From contig ONPG01000003.1 of NCBI GenBank assembly GCA_900319645.1, positions 124,001 to 188,000 of the forward strand: a stretch of DNA of 64,000 nucleotides, written 5' to 3'. Each line of letters opens with the position of its first letter. Within the stretch, counting starts at the first letter, position 1. Position numbers and translations under genes: made by a program. The DNA is from an uncultured Bacteroidales bacterium (GTDB taxonomy: Bacteria; Bacteroidota; Bacteroidia; Bacteroidales; Paludibacteraceae). Below, in pieces: positions 26,548 to 35,400 of this stretch. Under the pieces are notes generated by a model. The model was given only the letters and a program-made list of their open reading frames with translations, had not been told where the DNA came from and did not search any database.

Positions 26548-27624
26548 TCACCGAACAATCCTATAAATTCCGCCCGGCATGGCCTTGACGACGCCCAGCA
26601 TCTCCATCATCACGAGGTCGGAAGCGACATCGCTGTAGTCGCGTGCGGTCTCCATGACCATGAGGTTGATATGGATTCCTTCCTCCGCCTCCTGGAGCAT
26701 CCGGGCGAGGTTGGACTGCTCGGGCGTGAGGTCCGCCATCATTTCCGGGATAGCGGTCTGCACCGGCCGGTGTGCCTCCGAACGGGCGGTCCAGCCCATC
26801 GTCTCGATGAGTTCAGCGGCGTTGTTGATGAGTTGCGCCTGCTGACGACGGATAAGCATGTTGCAGCCCAGGGCATTCTCGTCGGTCGGGCGTCCGGGGA
26901 AAGCGAAGAGTTCGCGGTCGTAATCGCCAGCCATCCGGGCGGTGATGAGACTGCCTCCTTTCTCGCGCGACTCCACGACGACCACCGCATCAGCGAGACC
27001 CGCCACGATACGGTTGCGCTGCACAAAATTGGCAGCAACGGGTTCCGTGCCGGACACATGCTCGGTGAGCAATCCGCCGTGCGCAAGTGCGGCTATAGCA
27101 TCCGGTCGGTGCTGGGAAGGATAGATGCGGTCGAGTCCGTGTGCAGGGACGATAATAGTGGGAATATTGCACCGGATAGCAGCCCTGTGGGCGGCGATGT
27201 CGATGCCGTAGGCTCCTCCGCTGACGATGGTCACCCGGTCGAGCATAGCCGCCAGATCACGCACCAACGCCTCGGTCATCTCACGTCCGCGCTCGCTGGC
27301 GCGCCGCGTACCTACTATACTGACCATGTGTCCGTCCGACGGGCGGACATTACCTTTGGCGTAGAGCACCAGAGGACGGTCGGGACACTGGCGGAGGCGG
27401 TAGGGATAGTCGTCATCGGCGAGCGTATAGACACGTATGCCGTGCGACTCTATCCACTCGGTCTCGCGCAAAGCGCGTTGCCAGCACTCCCGCATGCCCT
27501 CCTGATCTATCGCCCGCCAGGCTTCTTGCGCATTGCCGTAGTGGTCCAGGAGCTGCAGGGCACGGCGCAGGCTGTTGCGGCACAACAGGCTCAGTGCGAT
27601 GTCGTATGTGTATGCTTTCTCCAT
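26548..27624 (-). CDS. dprA: DNA-processing protein DprA
   Basis: 358 residues from the ATG at 27624 (MEKAYTYDIALSLL), which fits the family better than an upstream start. DprA loads RecA on incoming single-stranded DNA during natural transformation. The Rossmann-like core shows VSIVGTRRASERG, TIVSGGAYGIDIAAHRAAI, IVPAHGLDRIYP, NFVQRNRIVAGLADAVVVVE and FAFPGRPTDENALGCNMLI. A C-terminal winged-helix-like domain follows (about 295-358). Its start overlaps the end of the VanZ-like gene by 34 bp. Confidence 0.92.
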   Translation of the reverse strand: MEKAYTYDIALSLLCRNSLRRALQLLDHYGNAQEAWRAIDQEGMRECWQRALRETEWIESHGIRVYTLADDDYPYRLRQCPDRPLVLYAKGNVRPSDGHMVSIVGTRRASERGREMTEALVRDLAAMLDRVTIVSGGAYGIDIAAHRAAIRCNIPTIIVPAHGLDRIYPSQHRPDAIAALAHGGLLTEHVSGTEPVAANFVQRNRIVAGLADAVVVVESREKGGSLITARMAGDYDRELFAFPGRPTDENALGCNMLIRRQQAQLINNAAELIETMGWTARSEAHRPVQTAIPEMMADLTPEQSNLARMLQEAEEGIHINLMVMETARDYSDVASDLVMMEMLGVVKAMPGGIYRIVR

Positions 27625-27962
27625 AACCAACAGACCAAACCGGTGACAACCACACCGAGAGCCGCTCCCGCCCAATCAGCCGCCACGTCCAGCCACTCGC
27701 CCGAACGCGTTGTTGTGCAGGTATGTTGCAGCCACTCCAGAAGGGCGCCGTACAAGGTCACTGCCAGACAGACCACCGTGCCGGTAAGGACCGTGGGGCG
27801 GCGGTTCACCACCGGAGCCATCCATGCCACCGCCAGCATTGTGTACATCAGCCCGTGCAGGACCTTGTCGCTCACCTGGAGCGAGTGCGGCACATGGGGA
27901 TTTTCCCAAAGGCTGAGCACAGCAATGCCGACCGTCAGCAAGGCGGCCGGCACATAAGCCAT
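27591..27962 (-). CDS. VanZ-like membrane protein
   Basis: 123 residues from the ATG at 27962 (MAYVPAALLTVG), immediately after the upp stop. Four hydrophobic segments and the motifs DKVLHGLMYTMLA and YGALLEWLQHT are typical of VanZ-like proteins. Their role is mostly unknown. It sits in the upp-vanZ-dprA operon. Confidence 0.82.
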   Translation of the reverse strand: MAYVPAALLTVGIAVLSLWENPHVPHSLQVSDKVLHGLMYTMLAVAWMAPVVNRRPTVLTGTVVCLAVTLYGALLEWLQHTCTTTRSGEWLDVAADWAGAALGVVVTGLVCWLWRKHTHTTSH

Positions 27963-27969
27963 ATAGGAT

Positions 27970-28659
27970 TTAAGCGTTGCGATCAGAGAGGTGGATTTTG
28001 ATACCGTAACACAAATCACCGGCATCGCCCAGACCGGGAACGATATATTTCTTGTCGTTCAGAATCGGATCGATGGCGGCGCACCAGAGGGTCACATCCG
28101 GACTGTCGTTGAGCGCCGTGCGCACGTATTCGACCGACTGGGGCGTAGCGATGGCGCAGCAGAGATGGGTGTGACGGGGTTTGCCGTGCTTGAGAAGCGC
28201 CAGATAGCCCACCTCCATAGACATACCCGTAGCCAGCATCGGATCGACGAGGATCAGTGTCTTCTCCTCTATCGACGGCGCAGCCATATACTCCGCCACG
28301 ATCTCCAGATGCTGCTCGCCGTGGGCATTGCGTCCCATGCGGCGGTAGGCGCTGAGGAACGCGTTCTCCGCGTGGTCGAACATATTCAGAAATCCCTGGT
28401 GCAGAGGCAGTCCGGCACGCAGGATAGTACCCAGCACGATGGAATCGGTGATGGTGTTGACCGACGCGATACCCAGCGGTGTCTGCACATCGGTGGGGAC
28501 GTAGTCGAGGGTTTTGCTCAGCTCAAGCGCCATGACCTCGCCTATACGCTCGATGTTACGGCGGAAACGCATACTGTCGTGCTGGATATGCACATCGCGG
28601 ATCTCGCGCAGATACTGGTTGAGCAGACTGTTCTGCTCGGACAGATTGACAACTCTCAT
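27970..28659 (-). CDS. upp: Uracil phosphoribosyltransferase
   Basis: 229 residues. It makes UMP from uracil and PRPP in pyrimidine salvage. The PRPP-binding loop is LVDPMLATGMSM (about residues 138-148); other signatures are LGTILRAGLPLHQGF and the uracil-binding end YIVPGLGDAGDLCYG. The N-terminal extension is longer than in E. coli, as is common in Bacteroidota. It starts 17 bp after the coiled-coil gene. Confidence 0.93.
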   Translation of the reverse strand: MRVVNLSEQNSLLNQYLREIRDVHIQHDSMRFRRNIERIGEVMALELSKTLDYVPTDVQTPLGIASVNTITDSIVLGTILRAGLPLHQGFLNMFDHAENAFLSAYRRMGRNAHGEQHLEIVAEYMAAPSIEEKTLILVDPMLATGMSMEVGYLALLKHGKPRHTHLCCAIATPQSVEYVRTALNDSPDVTLWCAAIDPILNDKKYIVPGLGDAGDLCYGIKIHLSDRNA

Positions 28660-28676
28660 AAGAGGAAATTTATAGA

Positions 28677-29318
28677 TTATTGCATGGATTTGGCAGCTTT
28701 CTGCTCTTTCTTGAGCGTAGCCTGGAGGAGTTTGAGATGCGCCTCCTTGTGGGCAATATCAGCGGCTTTCTGCATCACCTCCTGGCTGTAAGCCTGGGTG
28801 GTATTCATTGCGGCACGCAGGTCCTCCTCCATGTCGGTGATAGCGCGTTTGCGGTCAGCCACGTCACGGAGCTCGTAGTTGAGTTTCTGCTGGTTCTCAG
28901 CCAGCAAGGTGGTGTAGCTGTCGCGGGTCTCCTGATTGAGCAGGGTTTGCTTGCTGAGGTTGATGAGCTGTTTCTCTAGCATTTTCTGCATGTCAATCAG
29001 TTCGCTTTCCTCCTGCTCGAACGTCTTGCGCAGTACGCCTGCCAGTTTGAAGGACTGATTGATTGTAGCTGTTTTCTCCTTGGCATGTGCCTGCTCGGCT
29101 TTGAGTTCCACGCGTGCCTGCTTGAGCGCTTTGGCGTCCTGCTCCAACTCGCGCGCCAGGATCTCCAGCTTGGAGCGGTAGATAGCCGGCTCGCTCACAT
29201 ACTGCGCACGAAGCGAATCCAGTTTCAAATCCGTAACTCGCACCTCAATAGGTGTCACATGCTGCGCCATAGCTGCCATACTCAGAGCCAGAAGCGCAAA
29301 GGTAAATAATTTCTTCAT
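28677..29318 (-). CDS. Secreted coiled-coil protein of unknown function
   Basis: 213 residues from the ATG at 29318 (MKKLFTFALLALSMAAMAQ, a clear signal peptide). The rest is almost entirely helical and rich in Glu, Lys, Gln and Leu heptads (for example LEILARELEQDAKALKQA, YTTLLAENQQKLNYELRD), so a long periplasmic coiled coil is likely. It heads the operon with upp, vanZ and dprA. I do not recognise a family. Confidence 0.75.
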   Translation of the reverse strand: MKKLFTFALLALSMAAMAQHVTPIEVRVTDLKLDSLRAQYVSEPAIYRSKLEILARELEQDAKALKQARVELKAEQAHAKEKTATINQSFKLAGVLRKTFEQEESELIDMQKMLEKQLINLSKQTLLNQETRDSYTTLLAENQQKLNYELRDVADRKRAITDMEEDLRAAMNTTQAYSQEVMQKAADIAHKEAHLKLLQATLKKEQKAAKSMQ

Positions 29319-29354
29319 AATTATCGATTTTAATGCATTTTCACAATCGGGTTG

Positions 29355-29386
29355 CAAAGATACAAATTTATTTTCACTCTCGCAAG
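29355..29386 (-). promoter_or_regulatory. Promoter of the coiled-coil-upp-vanZ-dprA operon
   Basis: CTTG (29383-29386), 20-base spacer, TATCTTTG (29355-29362) on the minus strand, 36 bp before the ATG. It is divergent from the promoter at 29456. Confidence 0.8.
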
Positions 29387-29455
29387 CCTATACGCACATA
29401 ATTTGCAAAAAAGCGTAAAAAATAATCATTTTTTACACATCTTGCGTCATTTTGC

Positions 29456-29486
29456 TTTGGAGATTCAAGTTAATTTTGTATCTTTG
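29456..29486 (+). promoter_or_regulatory. Promoter of the DUF5063-exonuclease-phosphatase genes
   Basis: TTTG (29456-29459), 19-base spacer, TATCTTTG (29479-29486), 21 bp before the ATG at 29508. Confidence 0.85.
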
Positions 29487-29507
29487 TACGATTTTTTTCT
29501 TGTTTTT

Positions 29508-30026
29508 ATGAAATCATTTGTTTATCAGGACACGACTATCTCCTTTGTCACCGCTGCCGCACAGACCTGTCTGCTGATAGAGCAGGCTCCGGATCACGAG
29601 CGTGGCGAATGGATCGAGCAGATGCTCCGTCTGCTGCCGGTGCTGTATCTCCGCACGCGGCTGTTGGAGGACGCGGAGCGCATGATGGAGGACGAGCCGC
29701 AGCGGTTTGTCACCGAGGAGGACTACAACTACACGCTGTTTGGCATTCGCAACCTGTTGGGGGACGACGACGCCTATCTGGATGTGTTTGTGGACCGCGG
29801 GATCTACACCGACGAGGTCGCTACCAACTATATCTCCGAGAAGTTGGCAGATATCTATCAGGAGTTGAAAGACATGGCCGCCGCTTTCCAGATAGGCGAG
29901 GAGCCGATCATGAACGACGCTGTCATCGCGTGCCGTGAGGCGTTTGACGCCCACTGGGGACAGAAACTGACCGACGTCATGCGGCCGCTGCACGCCATCG
30001 CCCATTCGCTCAAAGAGGATGAATAA
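29508..30026 (+). CDS. DUF5063 domain protein
   Basis: 172 residues from the ATG at 29508, set by the promoter just upstream. All-helical, acidic, with LRLLPVLYLRTRLLEDAE, VTEEDYNYTLFGIRNLLG and ISEKLADIYQELKDM. These match the DUF5063 family of Bacteroidota, whose function is unknown. It overlaps the following exonuclease gene by 8 bp, the pairing commonly seen for this family. Confidence 0.8.
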   Translation: MKSFVYQDTTISFVTAAAQTCLLIEQAPDHERGEWIEQMLRLLPVLYLRTRLLEDAERMMEDEPQRFVTEEDYNYTLFGIRNLLGDDDAYLDVFVDRGIYTDEVATNYISEKLADIYQELKDMAAAFQIGEEPIMNDAVIACREAFDAHWGQKLTDVMRPLHAIAHSLKEDE

Positions 30027-30855
30027 CGAGTATATACACCATATTAGCAAAGACCTGCTGCAATGGATGCCGGTAGCCGCTTTCGAGGGCGAGGTGATTG
30101 TGGTGGACAAGCCGGAGATGGTAGAGGAGGCTGTGGCCTACCTGCGTCAGCAGAAAGTGCTTGGCGTGGACACGGAGGCGCGTCCCTGTTTCCAGCGCGG
30201 GTTGCACTACCCCACCGCTCTGGTGCAGATAGCCACCCACGAGCGGTGCTACCTCTTCCGCCTCACCCACGTGGGGATGCCGCAGGCGCTGGCAGATATT
30301 TTCGCCGACCCGGCTATCTGCAAAGTGGGGCTGGCGTTCCGCGACGATATCAACGGGCTGCGCCGCAGGCGCAATTTCACACCCGCCAACTGCGTGGACG
30401 TGCAGTCGCTCGTCAGCCGTTACGGCATTCTCGACTTAGGGCTGCAGAAAGTGTTCGCCATCTGCTTCGGCAAGAAGATCTCGAAGGCGCAGCAGCTGAC
30501 CAACTGGGAGAACACCCATCTCACGCCCGAGCAAGCGCGCTATGCCTCCACCGACGCATGGGCGACGCTGTTGATCTACGAAGACCTGATGGCGCACGAG
30601 CCACTGCCGCCAGCCGAAGCGGACGCACTACGCCGCGAGGAGCACGAGAAACAGATTGAGCACCAGCAGCAGATACAGGACCAGCGCCTGATAGAACAAG
30701 GTATCACGCCTCCGCCCCACCTGACACCCGAGGAGCGTGCCGCCAAACAGGCAGCCAAGCGCACCGCCAAACGACGAGCGCAGCGTCAGCGCAAGAAACA
30801 GCGCAGCAAGACCACTGCCAAACAGGAGAACGGAAATTCCAAAAATTCCCAATAA
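30019..30855 (+). CDS. 3'-5' exonuclease, RNase D-like (DEDD)
   Basis: 278 residues. The exonuclease domain (about 25-200) has the DEDDy residues: Asp51 and Glu53 in GVDTEARP, Asp110 in GLAFRDDI, and Tyr175 with Asp179 in YASTDAW. It should trim RNA or DNA 3' ends with two metal ions. The C-terminal 70 residues are a highly basic, Gln-rich tail (KQAAKRTAKRRAQRQRKKQR) that probably binds nucleic acid. It is translationally coupled to DUF5063. Confidence 0.88.
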   Translation: MNNEYIHHISKDLLQWMPVAAFEGEVIVVDKPEMVEEAVAYLRQQKVLGVDTEARPCFQRGLHYPTALVQIATHERCYLFRLTHVGMPQALADIFADPAICKVGLAFRDDINGLRRRRNFTPANCVDVQSLVSRYGILDLGLQKVFAICFGKKISKAQQLTNWENTHLTPEQARYASTDAWATLLIYEDLMAHEPLPPAEADALRREEHEKQIEHQQQIQDQRLIEQGITPPPHLTPEERAAKQAAKRTAKRRAQRQRKKQRSKTTAKQENGNSKNSQ

Positions 30856-30856
30856 T

Positions 30857-32290
30857 ATGAAACGATTCTTTTTTCTGACCGCTCTTATTGCGGTCGCTAT
30901 CAGTGCTTCGGCGGAGCTGAAGTACGTGTTCTATTTTATCGGTGACGGCATGGGCGCCAACCAGGTACTGACATCCGAGATGTACCGCTCTGCGCTGCAA
31001 GGCGAGCCTCTGGGTCGCGTGCAGACGTTGATGACCACCTTTCCTTATTCGGGTCAAGCCGCCACGTTCAGCAAAAGCAACGGTATCACTGACTCCGCCG
31101 CTGCGGGTACGTGTCTGGCAACAGGCAGCAAAACGACCAACGGTACGCTCGGTCTGAACGAGAATGGCGACACCCTCACCACGATTGCCGAGGAGCTGAA
31201 AGAGCAGGGATGGGGTGTGGGGATCATGACCACCGTCGCTATCGACCACGCCACGCCTGCCGCTTTCTACGCCAACGTAGCCAAACGCAACAAGTATTAC
31301 GAGATCGGAAAGCAGTTGTGCGACAGCCGTTTTGATTTCTTCGGCGGCGCAGGATTCCACCACCCGGAGGGCAAGCACGACGACAAGAAAGTCAACCTGT
31401 ACCGTCTGGCGGAAGAGAAAGGCTACACCATCGCCCACGGCTACAAAGAGGCGCAGGCGCTTATCCAAGCGGACATGCCGGCATCCACCAAGCCCAATAC
31501 CGAGTTGAACAAACTGATCCTGGTGCAAGCCAGCGACGACCAGGGCGCCAAACACGGCGACAACCTGCCTTACGCCATCGACCGCAAAGCCGGCGATCTG
31601 ACGCTGGCGCAGATTGTGGAGACGGCATTGCTGTTCCTCAACGACCGCCACGAGCGCTTCTTCATGATGGTAGAGGGCGGCATGATCGATTATGCCTGCC
31701 ACGCCAACGACGCGGCTACCGCTATCGGCGAGACATGGGACATGGACGAGGCGATGCGGCTGGTCTATGAGTTCTATCTGGCACACCCGGACGAGACCCT
31801 CATCGTAGTTACTGCCGACCACGAGACGGGCGGCTTCGCATTAGGCAACAGCGACTACACGCTGCAACTGGCGTTGCTGCAAAACCAGCGTTGCTCGGCG
31901 GCGGCATTGAGCGACAAGTTCAACCGCCTCTTTGAGGAGGACAAAAAGCCCTCGTGGAAGGAGATCAAGGTGCTCTACACCGAGAATCTGGGTCTTTGGG
32001 ATCGTATAGAAGTGAGCGACGAGGAGGAAGAGGAACTCAAGGACCTCTACAAAGCCGCACTCCACCACAAGGCCAAAGACAACAAGACAATGTACAAAAC
32101 CATCAACGCGCTCTCCAACGCCGGCGTCAAACTGCTTAACAAGAAAGCCAAGATAGGATGGACAAGCGGAGCGCACACGGCCAGCGCCGTGCCGGTGTTC
32201 GCTATCGGCGCAGGAGCTGAACGGTTCACCGGATGGCACGACAACACCGAACTGGTGCCGCTGATCCGCCAAGCCATCCAACAGAAATAA
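30857..32290 (+). CDS. phoA: Secreted alkaline phosphatase
   Basis: 477 residues from the ATG at 30857. Signal peptide 1-19 ends ISASA. The fold begins YVFYFIGDGMGANQ (metal ligand Asp30); the phosphorylated serine is Ser80 in ITDSAAAGTCLATG. Metal-binding segments VEGGMIDYACHANDAA and VTADHETGG are present, and a late TSGAHTASAVPVFAIG supplies the last histidine. It should release phosphate from organic esters in the periplasm. It follows the exonuclease gene by 1 bp and ends before a strong terminator. Confidence 0.93.
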   Translation: MKRFFFLTALIAVAISASAELKYVFYFIGDGMGANQVLTSEMYRSALQGEPLGRVQTLMTTFPYSGQAATFSKSNGITDSAAAGTCLATGSKTTNGTLGLNENGDTLTTIAEELKEQGWGVGIMTTVAIDHATPAAFYANVAKRNKYYEIGKQLCDSRFDFFGGAGFHHPEGKHDDKKVNLYRLAEEKGYTIAHGYKEAQALIQADMPASTKPNTELNKLILVQASDDQGAKHGDNLPYAIDRKAGDLTLAQIVETALLFLNDRHERFFMMVEGGMIDYACHANDAATAIGETWDMDEAMRLVYEFYLAHPDETLIVVTADHETGGFALGNSDYTLQLALLQNQRCSAAALSDKFNRLFEEDKKPSWKEIKVLYTENLGLWDRIEVSDEEEEELKDLYKAALHHKAKDNKTMYKTINALSNAGVKLLNKKAKIGWTSGAHTASAVPVFAIGAGAERFTGWHDNTELVPLIRQAIQQK

Positions 32291-32415
32291 ACAGGCAGAT
32301 AAGTAGTAATCGTTCCGAACGAATGTGAGGATTAGAACAGTACCATCACGGGACCATCTCCCAACGACAACCTGAGAAAGTACGAATCAGAACAATCGGG
32401 ACCTTCCGCCGACAG

Positions 32416-32457
32416 ACCAAAAGAGAGGGGCGCAGATGTGCGTCCCTCTCTTTTGGT
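32416..32457. terminator. Strong bidirectional terminator
   Basis: A 14-bp stem (ACCAAAAGAGAGGG / CCCTCTCTTTTGGT) continues through a G-T pair and CGCA/TGCG. It separates convergent phoA and the secreted-protein island. The gap before it (32291-32415) has no gene. Confidence 0.85.
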
Positions 32458-32473
32458 TCGGTGCTGACCGGTA

Positions 32474-35400
32474 TTAGCGGATCAGCTGGCCTTGTGCGTT
32501 ATAGGTCTTGTCGCCGAGGCGGATGATGATCATGCCATTCTCCAGAGTCTTGACAGCCTTGATTCCGTCAGTTGCCTGATCGGTAGCAGTTGTCTCGTTC
32601 TGCTTGATGTAGATATATCCACCGAATTCAGTCCAAGTCTCATTGCCTGCCGGGCGGAAGTAAACAGTCTTCTCGCCTGCGTGAGCAGCGTCAACCACGT
32701 AGTTGTTGCCGTCGCCGGCGGGATACCAGGTCAGGATGACATCACGTACCACGCTTACCACCTTGAGGTTCTGGCCCTCGACAAGCGTAACATCCAGTTC
32801 ATACTCGCCCTCAACCGTAGCACTTGCCTTGAAGAGGAGATTTGCGTTCAATGCGCTGACATCCCAACCGTTCTGACCGATGAGGTAGTAGCCGTCAGTC
32901 AATACAGGCTCGTAGAAATTACCCGCCAGAGTGAAGGTCGTAGCGTTGTAGGTTACCGTTACGTTGCCCGCCTTTGCCAGCGTGAAGATAATGTTGTTAT
33001 CCTCGTTGGTGTAGAGTCCGTCAGCCGTAGCAGTCAGGTCGGAATAGCCTTTCCAGGTTCCGTCCTGTACACCCTCGAGGTTGATCTGGAGCTGGTAGGT
33101 ACCGGCAGCCAGATTCTCAAAGGTATAGCTATCCTCAATCACCTTGATGGCATTGGCAGCCCACGGCGTACCTGCGCCTACAAGAGCCGCATCACCGGTG
33201 ATGTAATACTTAGCCGGTACACCCGGGATGATAGCTTCAACCGACTCATACCATACACCGTCGTAGTAGTACGGCTTGGAAGCAGTCCAAGCAAGGTCTG
33301 CCGTCTGGCTTCCCTCGCCGTCACCTCCGTTGTTGAAGATAACCTTTGCGTAGCAGGACGGGAAGGTGTAGGAATAAATATCCTTACCAGCCACTTTTTC
33401 GCCCGTCTTGGCAAGCAGGTCTCCGGGCCATGCAACGAACGATCTATCGCCAATAAACGCGAAGCCATAGACATTCTCCCAATCCGGGTCGTTGACGAAA
33501 TAGAGTGTCTGGTTCGGAACAGGAACTGCCTCAATATAGATACAGCCCTCGAACCAACCTTCTTCCGTCTTAGCCTCCGGACGGAAGCGTACAGACTTAT
33601 GCTCACCTACATACTCGAAATCAACCACATAGTTGTCACCTTCCGGATACCATGTCTGGACTCCGTCCACCACTTTGACCACTTTCAGCTCGTCGTTCAA
33701 AGCCAGAGCTACGTCAGCCAGTACAAATTCGCCTTCCTTCTCCGTGTCTTTCGCAAAGAGGTATTGCTCGGTAGGAGTCCAACTGTTGAATGTACCTGCC
33801 AGGTAATACTTCGGCTTCTCAACAAGCACGATGTCGGTTACGTTAAAGGCAGACAGACCCTCCTTGTTGAACTGGATCATCCAGTGACCTGCCTCTGCCA
33901 GCTTGGTACGGAGTTCATCCGTGAGAACGAGTTCTTTGTAGCCCTCGCCATCCGTCATAACGCTCTGGTCTGCGAACTTCTCGCCATCACCAAAACCTTT
34001 CAGGAAATTGAGGACATAGTCGGTTCCCGCAGCCTCGGTGTAGAAACGAACGGCGGCAATATTGCTGAAATCAACGTAGTTGTAGCCCTCCTTGTAGAGT
34101 TCAAGCGTGCTCCACTCGTCTGCCCAGAAGTAACCGGTCCAGACGGAAATACCCGCCTTGGGTTCTTTACCGTTGAGAAGTTGCACCTTGGTAACGGTGA
34201 AGTTGTTTCCTACAATCTCCAGACCGTTAGCCTTGATCTCTTCAACTGCCTTGGCGGTCAAGTATTGTACATAAGTACCGCTTGCGCTAATGTAAGCCGC
34301 CTCACGGCTACCTGCCATGTGCTTGCCGTTAGCTTTGAACTCAATACCATCCGTAGCACCTTTGTAGGTGACTTCGATTCGCTGACCGGCTATAGCCTCA
34401 GCGAATTTGTCCGCCTCGATATTCAGCGGATTGCTCCAGTTAACAGCGTGGCTGCCGCGGAAGATAACAGACGGATCCGGAACAATATAGAAGTTGCCTT
34501 CCACAGTGAACACCTCAGCCGTATGGGTAACCACTACGTTGCCCGCCTCAGCCAGCGTGAAGCAGATATTGTCCTTCGCATCCGTGATGATTCCTTCCGG
34601 TTGGTCGGTCAGCAGTCCGTAGCCTTTCCATTCGCCGTTAACAATCACTTTCAGCTGGTACTCGCCGGCTGCCAGATTCTCGAAGGTATAGCTGTTTTCA
34701 TATACCTTGATGGCTTTCTCGGCTATCCAGGCATCTTCCTCGCCCACCAGCGCTGCGTTACCGGTGATCGTGAACAGCACGATCCGCTCAGCGTCAGCGG
34801 TGATAGTGATCGGGTACGCCGGCATACTCAGTTGACCATCGGTGATAGTCACAGGGGTATTCTCGTCGCCGGTCTTGTAGGCACGAAGGTTGCTGATCTC
34901 GTATCCGCTGGCGGGAGTAGCTGCCACTGTGAGGACAGTACCTGCAAGCAGTTCGGCGCCGGAAGCTACGGCATCGTCACCATTCTTGACAGAGATAGTG
35001 CCGTTTGCCGGATTAGCAATCGTCACTGCGTAGGTCGGCAGAGCCGGATATGTGAAGTAGATCGAGTCGTTGGCGAACACCCAGGTGATGGTATAGTCGC
35101 CGGAAAGGTCTGCATGGAACTTCATGTTCGGTTCCATATTGATAATCAGGTCCTTGGCTCCCGTCCAGCCACGATGGAAGGTATAGAGTCCATCCTCCGA
35201 ATCCGGCAGACTGAGCCATGTGCCGTTGCAAACGATCTTGAACTGATAGTCGCCTGCGGCGAGGTTCTCGAAAGTATAGGAAGCTGTCTTTTTGTCGTTA
35301 GCCACCGTGAACGCAAGCGGGTTCTCCCAGCTTCCTTCGTTCGCAGAGCAGGCGACAGCGATAGCAGGAACGGCGAAATCGCCCTCCAGTTGGAATACCT

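Noticed and set aside
26671..27957. 428-residue plus-strand frame opposite dprA and vanZ
   Set aside because: Antisense to well-recognised dprA and VanZ-like genes that form an operon with upp.
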